Origin: Zobellia galactanivorans
GTDB taxonomy: Bacteria > Bacteroidota > Bacteroidia > Flavobacteriales > Flavobacteriaceae
DNA length: 64,000 bases
Direction: 5' to 3'
Assembly (NCBI RefSeq): GCF_000973105.1
Contig: NC_015844.1
Span: forward strand, 3,902,501 to 3,966,500
Shown here: one piece after another, positions 7,712 through 15,925 of the stretch
Layout of the letters: each line of letters opens with the position of its first letter
Position numbering within the stretch: the stretch's first letter is position 1
Program-made: the position numbers and the translations under genes
The notes under the pieces: model-generated
The model's input: the letters and a program-made list of their open reading frames with translations, nothing else
What the model was told of the DNA's origin: nothing
Database searches by the model: none

Positions 7712-8444
7712 GCCTGTTGCACAAGTTAACGAAAAAACCACATAGGCTAAAGGAGATCTTAACGTTGGGTCGTTAATTTTAGGTATGCAGGGAAAAAAGG
7801 AGTATCAAGAAAAACTGTTCGCCCATTTCCAGTTAAGCGAGCGAATCCCCAAGAACAATTTCTACAGGCGGTTGAAAGAGGTTTTGGAGCTACGCTTCCT
7901 TTACGGTCTTACCGAAGGTCATTACGGGAACAGCGGACAGAAGAGCATAGACCCGGTGGTCTTCTTCAAGCTCTGCCCGTTGAAATCCACATGTCTGGGC
8001 AAGGTGAACGAAAAACAATTTTCGGTCACCTATTACTGGGGCGAGTACGAGCGAAACATCAAAAGGGTGAACGGCAAACAGGGTAGGTATATGAAAGGCA
8101 AACGACAGAGCACGGTGGAACCCGTCTTCGGAACCTTGACACAGTTCATGGGGCTGAGGAAGGTGAACACCATAGGGCTCGAACAGGCCAACAAGGTCAT
8201 GCACCTCTCGGCGATTGCCTACAACCTGAAAAAGTACCTGAAATTCACGGAAAAACGTTCAAAAAGCGGGGCGGGAAGCTTTGTTTTGCCGCGCATCGCA
8301 AAAAACTGCTTCCAAGCACTTGAAAGTTCACTTGTAGGCTACCCAAAAAATATAGGTTGGCCAGTGGTCTAAAAGATAAAACCGCCTTAAAAAGCGGTTA
8401 TGTGAGTCGTTATTTTAATGATTATGGGGTTGTGCAATGATTAC
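7712..8444 (+). mobile_element. 733-bp internal-deletion derivative of the IS1182-family element, copy 1
   Basis: The left end GCCTGTTGCACAAGTTAACG and right end TTGTGCAATGATTAC match the ends of the full element at 20574-22299, sharing the terminal inverted core GTTGCACAA. Exactly 993 bp of the transposase gene are missing. Flanked by CCATTGT (left) and CTATTGT (right), a likely target duplication. Same length and same deletion point as the copy at 17038-17770. Confidence 0.8.
7785..8372 (+). CDS. Internally deleted IS1182-family transposase
   Basis: A 195-residue frame joining the first ~64 residues of the transposase (MQGKKEYQEKLFAHFQLSER ... DPVVFFKLC) in frame to its last ~131 residues (PLKSTCLGK ... 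TVEPVFGTL ... NIGWPVV). The deletion removes the first two catalytic aspartates (D143 and D315 of the full protein) and leaves only the final Glu motif, so it cannot be a working transposase. Keeping the frame open in two copies may be chance from recent spread, or the short protein may retain end-binding activity and act as a regulator; the sequence does not decide this. It can only move if the intact copy at 20647-22227 acts in trans. Confidence 0.7.
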   Translation: MQGKKEYQEKLFAHFQLSERIPKNNFYRRLKEVLELRFLYGLTEGHYGNSGQKSIDPVVFFKLCPLKSTCLGKVNEKQFSVTYYWGEYERNIKRVNGKQGRYMKGKRQSTVEPVFGTLTQFMGLRKVNTIGLEQANKVMHLSAIAYNLKKYLKFTEKRSKSGAGSFVLPRIAKNCFQALESSLVGYPKNIGWPVV

Positions 8445-8575
8445 TATTGTTAGCAGTTGGTGCGACACGTTCGAGTAAGCACGAACGATTAGGTTTGAGT
8501 GAAGTCCATTTGTCAAACAAACTCATAAATCCATTTGATTCAAACGAATTGAAAAGAGTGGCCAATATCTACTAA
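8445..8575 (+). pseudogene. Possible 3' fragment of an unknown gene
   Basis: A short plus-strand frame right of the IS end reads LAVGATRSSKHERLGLSEVH... and ends KRVANIY then TAA at 8573-8575. It has no start and no detectable homology by eye. It could be the tail of a gene cut by the element or plain chance; low confidence. Confidence 0.2.
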
Positions 8576-8630
8576 AAGACTGTTAAGTTTTGCAGTTACA
8601 ACCTTGGTACTTTTGATAAAACGATCAATT

Positions 8631-9179
8631 CTAATTAGTTAAAAAATATTGAACGTCTATAAGTTCTATATCATCGATTATACCTAGATCCAGGGAGCTT
8701 TCCTGGTCATAAGATAGAGTACAACTCGATTTAGCCCCAAGTTCGAAGCAAGGCGAGGTTGTTTTATCTGAATAACTTTGACTGGACGTTAGCCCTCCTA
8801 TCTTTACGGTCAATATAGGCACCCCTGTAACTTCGTAATCATTTGGGTTGTTTAATTGAATTTCAAATCGCCAACGCGACGTATTATTTCCGGTATCGGG
8901 TATAAACTCATAAAATAAGACATCGTAAGTAAAGCCATCTAACTCAGGTGGGTCAATTTGAGTTAATGGTTCTGGATCAGGAAAGCTACAGGGTAGTTCA
9001 ATAGTTCTATCTAGGAAGTATTGTTGGTTGTTCAAGAAGTAAGTATCGCTGACTACTGCAGTTTTTGTGCAATCTTCATCTTTAGAATCACAGCTAATGT
9101 TAAGAATAAGGCAGTAAAAAGAGAAAAAAAGAAATATTGTTGAAAATGTGCGTGGAGAACGCTTGATGCTATTTTTCAT
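8631..9179 (-). CDS. Lipoprotein of unknown function
   Basis: A 182-residue protein with a type II signal peptide: a basic start (MKNSIKRSPR), a hydrophobic stretch FSTIFLFFSFYCLILN and the lipobox LNISC at about residue 31. The mature part contains several cysteines (DCTKTAV, PCSFPDPEP, PCFELGAKSSC) and beta-rich segments (RWRFEIQLNNPNDYEV), like a small Ig- or jelly-roll-type surface domain. Family not recognised. It lies in the region that interrupts the cassette array and has no paired boxes. Likely anchored to the outer membrane. Confidence 0.6.
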   Translation of the reverse strand: MKNSIKRSPRTFSTIFLFFSFYCLILNISCDSKDEDCTKTAVVSDTYFLNNQQYFLDRTIELPCSFPDPEPLTQIDPPELDGFTYDVLFYEFIPDTGNNTSRWRFEIQLNNPNDYEVTGVPILTVKIGGLTSSQSYSDKTTSPCFELGAKSSCTLSYDQESSLDLGIIDDIELIDVQYFLTN

Positions 9180-9381
9180 TGAAGATATATTATAATTTCA
9201 GATTCTTGTTTTTAATTTTCGAAAGGTCCAACCTCGGTCGGGGCGAGAATTCGAATGTCGTTTAAGTAAGAAAAATCTTAATTAGATATATTTTGTTTTA
9301 GCGAGGTCAAATGTATTCAAAATAATAAAACGCATCTTTTTTTTTAAACCTTTAATTAAAGGCTCTTTTTGATTTTTTGAG

Positions 9382-9660
9382 CTATTGATTACAACGGCAG
9401 TCTGTCTCAAAACTGCCTCTGATCTTGAATAAAAATTTGGGATATACGGGATATTGGGCTGAAAGAAGGTTTGGTTTTGATAAATGCCGATATAAGGTCC
9501 AAGAAGGCATTTTTGAGATTTTTAGGGCCATAAGGGGCGTTTTTGGGATGTTGGTTCGACGTTTTGCCCTGATTTCGGGCTTCCAACCCAATTTGATAAG
9601 TCTTATTAAATTATAGGCCAAAGCAATGAGTCCAAAGTCGGCACCGGCCGCGGGTGTGTA
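9382..9660 (-). pseudogene. C-terminal remnant of a DDE transposase
   Basis: On the minus strand the frame ADFGLIALAYNLIRLIKLG resembles the C-terminal end of DDE-type transposases (the LAYNLxRLIxL helix) followed by a divergent tail. There is no upstream catalytic part, and the N-terminal side joins directly to an IS3-type fragment at about 9660, so this is recombined transposon debris. Confidence 0.45.
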
Positions 9661-9836
9661 AGCTTCCCTTTTTCGAAAACCTGTTCGGCTCCCGAAAGAA
9701 AATCCCGCTTCTAACTACTTATCTGGGTCGGGTGTATTTTATACTTTTGGGCAATCTCGGCAAGACTGTGCCGCTCTTTCAAGGCTTCCAATACTACCTT
9801 GGTCTTGAATTTTGATGTGAATTTTCTTCGTGTCAT
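9661..9836 (-). pseudogene. IS3-family OrfA remnant with in-frame stop
   Basis: From the ATG at 9834-9836 the minus strand reads MTRRKFTSKFKTKVVLEALK, then ERHSLAEIAQKYKIHPTQIS, S, a TAG stop where a Trp codon is expected, then KRDFLSGAEQVFEKGK. This is the helix-turn-helix OrfA of an IS3-type element (HTH_Tnp_1). OrfB is missing and the fragment is fused to another transposase remnant. Confidence 0.65.
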
Positions 9837-9960
9837 ATTCAGTAAATTTAATAATTAAACTTACTGTACTAAAATTTGGGGCATCTATACATTTAGCGTG
9901 AGTAGCTTCTATTTTTTTATCGATCTTACATTAATATTACAATTTAACTCAAGTTAAAAC

Positions 9961-10791
9961 ATGTCTATATTAAAATATACAGTACTACCACTAAAACAAA
10001 GAGCATTAGAACCTTTTGTAAAGCGTATATCTTATATTGAAAATGAAACTGTCGAACCTCAGTTTCACTCTATACCTCCCATAGGTGCCAATGGACTCTC
10101 TTTTTACTTTGGAGCTCCCATGCGACATATTGTTAACCATGAAACTAAACCTTTACCTAAAGGAGCTTCTGTATTAGGTACTATAACAGAAGGAGGCATT
10201 ACTGTAATACATCAAGGTTGTGTAAAGCAAATCTATATTGAGTTTACACCTACAGGGTTTTATCGTTTATTTCATAAGGACGGAAGCAAATTTACAAATA
10301 GTCTTCCTGCCGATTTATCTACTATAGATGCACAAATGTTGGAAAGTAAATTAGAAAACTGTTCTAGAAATATAAAAAGTGTACAAGAAGTTTTTGAAAA
10401 CTATCTATTGAGTAGAGTACCTAATGCTCTTCCTAAAATTCCTTTGATAGATACAGTTGTAGAATTAATGCAAACAGACGTTATAGGGAAAAGAAGTATA
10501 GGGGACATTTGTGAAAAAGTAGATGTGAACCAAAAGTATCTTTTTCGCTTATTTAAAAAAGTCATAGGGGTATCTCCTAAAAAATATTACAGAACGTTAC
10601 AGTGGAATACGATCATGACCATGATTAACCAAAATGAAGAAGAGTCGTTAACCAAGATAGCGTTGGAATGTGGTTTCTACGACCATCCATCCTTCACAAA
10701 GGAATTCAAAAAATTTATGCAGATATCTCCAAGCGAATTTATTAACGGTGAAATTCGATTGGTTGAATTAGTTCTTAAAAGAAATGATTAA
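9961..10791 (+). CDS. AraC-family transcriptional regulator
   Basis: A 276-residue protein. Residues 1-150 form a DUF6597-like N-terminal domain (IPPIGANGLSFYFG, GCVKQIYIEFTPTGFYRLFH), and residues about 175-268 form two helix-turn-helix motifs of the AraC type: SIGDICEKVDVNQKYLFRLF and LTKIALECGFYDHPSFTKEF, followed by the usual MQISPSEF. A plus-strand gene surrounded by mobile debris; three lipoprotein genes with repeats follow in the same orientation, so it could regulate them, but that is inference from order only. Its effector is unknown. Confidence 0.8.
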   Translation: MSILKYTVLPLKQRALEPFVKRISYIENETVEPQFHSIPPIGANGLSFYFGAPMRHIVNHETKPLPKGASVLGTITEGGITVIHQGCVKQIYIEFTPTGFYRLFHKDGSKFTNSLPADLSTIDAQMLESKLENCSRNIKSVQEVFENYLLSRVPNALPKIPLIDTVVELMQTDVIGKRSIGDICEKVDVNQKYLFRLFKKVIGVSPKKYYRTLQWNTIMTMINQNEEESLTKIALECGFYDHPSFTKEFKKFMQISPSEFINGEIRLVELVLKRND

Positions 10792-10943
10792 TATCTTTTT
10801 TTAAACCTCCATATTAATGCCATTCATATAATATTGTGAGTCCTCTCAAACCAATATTCTAGTGCTTTATTTAAAAACTTTGATAATGGTAAACCAATGT
10901 TATTCTTCTAAAATTAAATGATGGCGTCCATTTTATACAAGAC

Positions 10944-10969
10944 TTGATCAATTTCCATATCTAAATTTG
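10944..10969 (+). promoter_or_regulatory. Candidate Bacteroidota promoter for the collagen-like lipoprotein gene
   Basis: TAAATTTG at 10962-10969 matches the Bacteroidota -7 consensus TAnnTTTG, with a TTG at 10944-10946 in the -33 position. It lies 26 bases before the ATG at 10995. Confidence 0.45.
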
Positions 10970-10994
10970 CCCCTTCATTATAACCTATAAAATT

Positions 10995-11615
10995 ATGAAA
11001 GCAAAAATGAAATTAGTCAATTTATTAATGCTACTTATGGTATCTATTTCAATTTTTTCATGTTCCGATGGTGAAGATGGAACAGACGGCATTGACGGTG
11101 TAGACGGTATAGACGGTATAGACGGTGTTAATGGAGTAGATGGTGCAGATGGGGAACAAGGAGATACTGGAACGGCAAATGTTATTTATTCTAATTGGGT
11201 TAATACAGAACTTGATGGTGATACATCTTCTTTTGACATAGAAGTTAATACTATTGATTCCGATATACTGGATTTCGGAACGATATTGGTGTACTCAAGA
11301 AGGGTAGATCCTTTTACTTCTATACCATACATCTATCAATTGCCAATAGTTTTTGGAGCAAACAGACAGCAAAGTTATTATTTCAGGGCTACAGAAGGGA
11401 ATTTACGTATAACCGTTGTTTCAACTGAAGAAGGTGGAAGTGCAGGTGATGGTAGTTTTTTAGAACAATATAGATATATCATAATTCCTGGAGGTGTTGA
11501 AGCCAGTAATGGTATCGGTGGTATCTCAGGAAAATCTTCAAATTCAAAATCTTCTCAAGATTATACCAGTATGTCCTACGAAGAAATTACAACTCTTTTT
11601 AATATTGATAAATAA
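10995..11615 (+). CDS. Collagen-like repeat lipoprotein
   Basis: A 206-residue protein with signal peptide and lipobox (MKAKMKLVNLLMLLMVSISI, then FSCSDG). Residues about 26-55 are a run of G-x-D collagen-like triplets (DGTDGIDGVDGIDGIDG, VNGVDGADGEQGDTG). The remainder is a globular beta-rich domain (NVIYSNWVNTELDGD, TILVYSRRVDPFTSIP, GNLRITVVS) and ends in a Ser-rich tail (SGKSSNSKSSQDYTSMSYEE). Such lipoproteins are usually outer-membrane anchored with the G-x-y stretch as a stalk. The nearly identical DNA triplets make length variation by slippage likely. Function unknown; adhesion is a guess. Confidence 0.7.
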   Translation: MKAKMKLVNLLMLLMVSISIFSCSDGEDGTDGIDGVDGIDGIDGVNGVDGADGEQGDTGTANVIYSNWVNTELDGDTSSFDIEVNTIDSDILDFGTILVYSRRVDPFTSIPYIYQLPIVFGANRQQSYYFRATEGNLRITVVSTEEGGSAGDGSFLEQYRYIIIPGGVEASNGIGGISGKSSNSKSSQDYTSMSYEEITTLFNIDK

Positions 11616-11692
11616 TAACACCAATAGCCCTCGCTTTTTTTATAAAGTAGAGGGCTGTTGTTTTTATAAAAGCCTTGTTTGTTTTTTAATAA

Positions 11693-12055
11693 TTGCACAA
11701 TCACAATGTACCACATCAAGGTAAATGTTCGTGCATCTCTATAGCCGCTTCATCCAAATTTAAGACCATAACTATTGGCTTTCTAGCCTCATACACAGAT
11801 AACAGTATTAAAAATGAATATAAAGGGATGCTTGAGAATAAAGATGTTGCTTGGGACGATTTAAAAGAAAGCCCCAATTATTTTAGACACAAGCGCATAG
11901 GGTATTTTAAAACAGGATTTATATGGCAAATACTAGATAATAAATAACTGGAGTTTGATTTTACTGTTGATGAATTTGAAGATATAGAAGTTTTAGAAAA
12001 TCCAACAGTCTCTCTAAACCAATTAAGAATGTCTTCAGATGGATACAGTATTTGA
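11693..12055 (+). pseudogene. Hypothetical gene interrupted by an in-frame stop
   Basis: A frame reading SKFKTITIGFLASYTDNSIK ... KTGFIWQILDNK ends at TAA (11945-11947) and then continues in frame as LEFDFTVDEFEDIEVLENPT ... SSDGYSI and a TGA at 12055. The two halves keep a sensible composition, so this is probably one small gene broken by a point mutation. Family not recognised. Confidence 0.4.
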
Positions 12056-12285
12056 TAAAGACGTAAAACTGATTCCTGCTCCTTTTGTATTCAATTAAAG
12101 CTATTTACAAACTCAGCTAGGGTACACATTCTAAATTCGATTCATAAAAAAAGCACAAAGGTTTTCAGGTAATTATAATACATCGATAGATGAAAACCAA
12201 GAGGTTGAAAACACAAAAGGAATATTCTAATTCAAGTGAAATTAAAAATATCTTGAATTCAAGAGATAAACACTAAAATATAATT

Positions 12286-13266
12286 ATGAAAAATATAAAA
12301 ATTAATTTTAAAAAATGTGCCATCACACTTTTTAGTGCACTACTAATAACCTCTTGTAGTAAAGACGACGATGGAGGTAGTAACATATCATTAAACACCA
12401 ATGTTTCTGCCATTACGGCTAGTGCCGATTTTTCCGCTAGAAGTGATCATGCCACAGTAGTTTTTAATAATAAACTATGGGTTATTGGGGGGCGAGATGA
12501 TGAAGGAAGAAAAAACGACATTTGGGCTTCATCTGATGGGGAGACTTGGACAGAAGTGACTACAGCAGCCCCTTTTTCTGCTAGATATGGCCATACCACA
12601 GTAGTCTTTAATAATAAACTATGGGTTATTGGGGGGGATGATGGAGAAATAAATAATGATGTTTGGGCTTCATCTGATGGGGAGACTTGGACAGAAGTGA
12701 CTACAGCGGCTCCTTTTTCTGCTAGAATCGATCATACCACAGTAGTCTTTAATAATAAACTTTGGGTTATTGGAGGGTATGATGGCGATTGGAAAAACGA
12801 TGTTTGGGTTTCATCTGATGGGGAGACTTGGACAGAAGTTAACACAACAACTTCTTTTTCTGCTAGAAGAGAACATACCACGGTAGTTTTTAATAATAAA
12901 CTTTGGGTTATTGGAGGGTATGATGCTAACTGGTTGGTAGGTGGTGTTTGGGTTTCTTCTGATGGGAAGACTTGGACTGATACTAGTGAGACTTGGACAG
13001 AAGCTACTGCAACAAATTTTCTTCCTCCTAGATACGGTCATACCACAGTAGTTTTTAATGATAAACTATGGAGTATTGGAGGGTATGATGGAGAAAGAAA
13101 AAATGATGTTTGGGCTTCATCTGATGGGGAAACTTGGACAGAAGTTGCTGCAACAGCCCCTTTTTCTGCTAGATATGGCCATACCACAGTAGTCTTTAAT
13201 AATAAACTATGGGTTATTGGAGGGTATGATGTAGAAAGATATAATGATGTTTGGGCTTTCGATTAA
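12286..13266 (+). CDS. Kelch-like beta-propeller lipoprotein
   Basis: A 326-residue protein with signal peptide and lipobox (LFSALLITSC, then SKDDDGG). It contains six copies of a blade of about 48 residues with the core HTTVVFNNKLWVIGGYDG, NDVWASSDGETWTEV and AAPFSAR, the doublet-Gly and spaced Tyr/Trp pattern of kelch propellers. The fifth blade is preceded by a slightly longer linker with a partial duplication (GKTWTDTSETWTEATA). Blades are almost identical at DNA level (144-bp period), so they expanded recently or are being homogenised. Kelch propellers commonly bind ligands or act in adhesion; no catalytic residue can be identified. Surface-anchored by inference. Confidence 0.8.
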   Translation: MKNIKINFKKCAITLFSALLITSCSKDDDGGSNISLNTNVSAITASADFSARSDHATVVFNNKLWVIGGRDDEGRKNDIWASSDGETWTEVTTAAPFSARYGHTTVVFNNKLWVIGGDDGEINNDVWASSDGETWTEVTTAAPFSARIDHTTVVFNNKLWVIGGYDGDWKNDVWVSSDGETWTEVNTTTSFSARREHTTVVFNNKLWVIGGYDANWLVGGVWVSSDGKTWTDTSETWTEATATNFLPPRYGHTTVVFNDKLWSIGGYDGERKNDVWASSDGETWTEVAATAPFSARYGHTTVVFNNKLWVIGGYDVERYNDVWAFD

Positions 13267-13536
13267 AAAGACCAAAAACCATCGCAAATAACGGCGTTTA
13301 ATTTTTGTAGTAGATAAAGTATTAGTGGTTTAGATACCAAACTTAAAGTGTTCAGGTTTTCGGAAAATGCAATGTTTTTTATCAAGGCATAAATTTTCAA
13401 GCATAGTCTTTGTTGTGAGTGTAGATTTTACCGTACTGAAGCATAGAATAGAAAAGGTTAAAAACATGGAAGCTAAATGTTTTGATTATGTAATCCACAA
13501 TTATATCGAAAGGTATTTAAATAGAAACAACAAGCT

Positions 13537-14463
13537 ATGAAAACAAAACAAATTTTAAAAAAAGTAGTACTGGCATGTTCAATACTATTAATGGTAGTAA
13601 CCTCTTGTAATAAAGATGATAATGGCGGTAGTAAGACACCCATAACAGAAAAAGGCTTTATAACCACTTGGAAAACAACAGTAGCTAACGAAGAAATTAC
13701 CATCACAAAAGATTTTAACGAGGGAATTACGACGCCCTATAATTACAACGTTGATTGGGGAGATGGAAACATTGATAACAATGTAACTGAATCTATTACG
13801 CATAGTTACACTACTGCAGGCACTCACACAGTAACCATAACAGGAGATTTTCCAGCTTTTAATTCGGGGATTAACCCCAATGCTGCCAAACTAATAACTG
13901 TTGAAAACTGGGGTAGCAATATCGTCTGGGAATCTATGTATCAGGCTTTTTATCAATGTAAAAACCTAACCAGCATAAATGCTACTGATAGTCCTAACTT
14001 GGGTAATAATATAACTATGTATCGCATGTTCTATGGCGCTACTAACTTCAACAGCGACATAAGTAATTGGGATGTTAGTAATGTAACCAATATGAATTAC
14101 ATGTTCTCATACGCTACTAACTTCAACAGCGATATAAGCAATTGGGATGTTAGTAATGTAACTGGTATGAGGAATATGTTTCAGAACGCTACCAACTTCA
14201 ACAGCGATATAAGTGGTTGGGATGTTAGTAATGTAACTAATATGAGCTACATGTTCCATTACGCTACCAACTTCAACATCGATATAAGTAATTGGGATGT
14301 TAGTAATGTAACCGGTATGGATCATATGTTTCACAATGCGGAGAGTTTTAATCAAGACTTAAGTGCTTGGGAAACCGACAATGTAACAGCTTGCAATAGC
14401 TTTTCAGTTGATAGTGGTTTAACAAACTTAAACTTACCAGAGGGAACTTGTTTTAATAATTAA
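13537..14463 (+). CDS. BspA-like DUF285 repeat lipoprotein
   Basis: A 308-residue protein with signal peptide and lipobox (VVLACSILLMVVTSC, then NKDDNGG). Residues about 40-120 form a PKD-like domain (YNVDWGDGNIDNN, HSYTTAGTHTVTITGDF). Residues about 155-300 are 25-residue DUF285/BspA repeats, FNSDISNWDVSNVTNM and YMFSYATN, with five nearly identical copies and degenerate ends. The family is found in Bacteroidota and Firmicutes surface proteins and in some phage-acquired genes. The 75-bp DNA repeats are close to identical. The N-terminal leader resembles that of the kelch protein (both end SC-x-KDD), suggesting a local family of repeat lipoproteins. Confidence 0.85.
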   Translation: MKTKQILKKVVLACSILLMVVTSCNKDDNGGSKTPITEKGFITTWKTTVANEEITITKDFNEGITTPYNYNVDWGDGNIDNNVTESITHSYTTAGTHTVTITGDFPAFNSGINPNAAKLITVENWGSNIVWESMYQAFYQCKNLTSINATDSPNLGNNITMYRMFYGATNFNSDISNWDVSNVTNMNYMFSYATNFNSDISNWDVSNVTGMRNMFQNATNFNSDISGWDVSNVTNMSYMFHYATNFNIDISNWDVSNVTGMDHMFHNAESFNQDLSAWETDNVTACNSFSVDSGLTNLNLPEGTCFNN

Positions 14464-14480
14464 GAAAGTAGCCTCTAACA

Positions 14481-14540
14481 TCCCCCGCCCTTCGGGCACC
14501 CCCTTCAAAGCCTGCACGGCGCTTGTCGAGGTGGGGGAAT
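14481..14540. repeat. Dispersed GC-rich repeat, copy 2
   Basis: TCCCCCGCCCTTCGGGCACC with CCCTTC following, closing with GGTGGGGGAAT; related to the copy at 1191-1230. The following 130 bp to the IS remnant is GC-rich and non-coding as far as I can see. Confidence 0.4.
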
Positions 14541-14667
14541 TACTGTCCCCTTGAGGACGCCGTCTGCGTTGGCAGCGGGCGAGAGGGTGCGTTGGCGAAG
14601 GGACTGAAAGTCGCTTTTCAGGGGTGTTTTTGCGGGATGAGCGAGAGGCTCGGGGCGAGGTTGGGGG

Positions 14668-14704
14668 CGTTGTTTTAATCATTAAGGGCTTGTGCAACGG
14701 TTAC
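14668..14704 (+). mobile_element. Right-end remnant of the IS1182-family element
   Basis: CGTTGTTTTAATCATTAAGG then GCTTGTGCAACGGTTAC aligns with the last ~37 bp of the intact element (to 22299). It abuts TTTGTTGGCAACTG, a box like those closing units B and C. Confidence 0.6.
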
Positions 14705-14765
14705 TTTGTTGGCAACTGCCATTTTCACAAATGTTATTTTCCGAAAAACTTAAATAATTTTTGGG

Positions 14766-15824
14766 TTATTGATGTTTTTTCCGTTGCATCTGTATTCTTT
14801 GCAATGGATTTAAATTTTCTGATGGTGGAACAAGTGCTACCGATTCTGCTAATTCTTGAGCAAAGAGTTCTACATCTTTCATAAGTTTTGGAGTTGATTT
14901 GTGTTTTTTCAGAGTTACTTTGGGAATTTTTGCTCTATAAATTCTATTCAGATAATCCATTTCTTGTGGATAGGTATAAAATATTTTTCCTTTGGGGTAA
15001 TTATTTTCTTTGTGCCAAAGTTCAAATTCTTGAAAAAAACAATGATGTTTGGGTATTGTGAGATTTTCAAAAAATTCTTCATCTATCAATTTTGCCAAAC
15101 GATACAAACCGTGAATTTCTGTAGCAAAACATTTTTCCATTTTGTTATAAATACTCATCACAGAATGTTCCATTTTTTGATATGCTGTGCATAAATTTTG
15201 CAAAGCCTCATTGGCTTCACTCACATCTCTGTGGTACAAAGCCAAAAAATACAGCACAATATTTTTATCCCAAGTGGTATTTTTCTTTTTCAAAAATTTG
15301 TCTGCTCGTCGTAATGCTTCTTGTGCCGAATTAGTTTGTTTATGATATATTACATTCAATAGATTGACACAAATACCGGGAAAATACACATCTTCTGAAA
15401 AAAGATTTTTAGGGAAAAAGGAATCAATAATCTCAAAATCATTACAAGAAAATGCTGATAAAGCATCCATTAAAGAAAGAGTGTGGTCTGTGCCACTTGC
15501 CGTTGTAGCTCTTGACAAAAGTTTATTTCTGGAAGTTTGAAAAATAACATCATTTATTTCTTCAAAATGATTTTTATCAAAAACTGTAAAAAAACCAAAG
15601 TGTTCAAGGTTATCTCCTAATAAACCCAAATACAATTTTACTTGTATTTCAGGAGTTGTTTGTTTCTCCTTAAATCTTTCTTTTGTCAGGTATTTTCTAA
15701 AAACTTTTATATTATTTTGCTCAAATTCTTCCCAATTTCTTGGGGGGTCATAATAACCCCATTTCTCAAAACTTTCTTGAGATTGTTCTAAGTAGAGTTT
15801 TCTATATTTTTGAGTGTTTTTCAT
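14766..15824 (-). CDS. Hypothetical protein, possibly Imm49-like
   Basis: A 352-residue, helix-rich cytoplasmic protein without signal peptide. Segments such as DHTLSLMDALSAFSCNDFEI, SAQEALRRADKFLKKKN, and EIHGLYRLAKLIDEEFFENL suggest a helical-repeat architecture, loosely like Imm49-type immunity proteins, but I cannot confirm the family. It is the first unit to the right of the array interruption. Its opening box (GTTAGGCAT, 15853-15861 on the opposite strand) fits the classical GTTRRRY core, but the box beyond its 3' end (GTTGGCAACTGCC on plus, 14708-14720) does not pair with it, unlike the other units. The left boundary was therefore probably rearranged together with the IS remnant. Confidence 0.6.
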   Translation of the reverse strand: MKNTQKYRKLYLEQSQESFEKWGYYDPPRNWEEFEQNNIKVFRKYLTKERFKEKQTTPEIQVKLYLGLLGDNLEHFGFFTVFDKNHFEEINDVIFQTSRNKLLSRATTASGTDHTLSLMDALSAFSCNDFEIIDSFFPKNLFSEDVYFPGICVNLLNVIYHKQTNSAQEALRRADKFLKKKNTTWDKNIVLYFLALYHRDVSEANEALQNLCTAYQKMEHSVMSIYNKMEKCFATEIHGLYRLAKLIDEEFFENLTIPKHHCFFQEFELWHKENNYPKGKIFYTYPQEMDYLNRIYRAKIPKVTLKKHKSTPKLMKDVELFAQELAESVALVPPSENLNPLQRIQMQRKKHQ

Positions 15825-15852
15825 AGTTTTTAAGCGTTTTTTGTACCAAATT

Positions 15853-15925
15853 ATGCCTAACGTTTAGTATATGAAGCGTAGCCTGCCGTTAGGCGGCTAT
15901 GATTTCATATACAGTATTACCCACC
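15853..15925. repeat. attC-like palindromic site between units F and G (short class)
   Basis: 73 bp: ATGCCTAAC, arms GTATATGAAGCGTAG and CTATGATTTCATATAC, a GCCTGCCGTTAGGC inner hairpin, then the closing box ATTACCCACC, which contains the stop codon of unit G. Size and layout are closest to a classical short attC. Confidence 0.75.

Larger units (their letters stand above)
7584..8460. repeat. attC-like palindromic site right of unit E, split by an IS derivative
   Basis: With the 733-bp element and one copy of the short target duplication removed, the site is about 138 bp. Left box AATGACAAC, arms CTATGAACAGTTGGGG and CCCCAATTGTTTATAG (strong inverted repeat), then GTTAGCAGTTGG. The unit that should own this last box is missing: no matching opening box occurs to the right. 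Confidence 0.65.

Noticed and set aside
12286-14463. CRISPR array
   Set aside because: The regular repeats here encode protein (kelch and DUF285) with no unique spacers; no CRISPR-like repeat was seen elsewhere.
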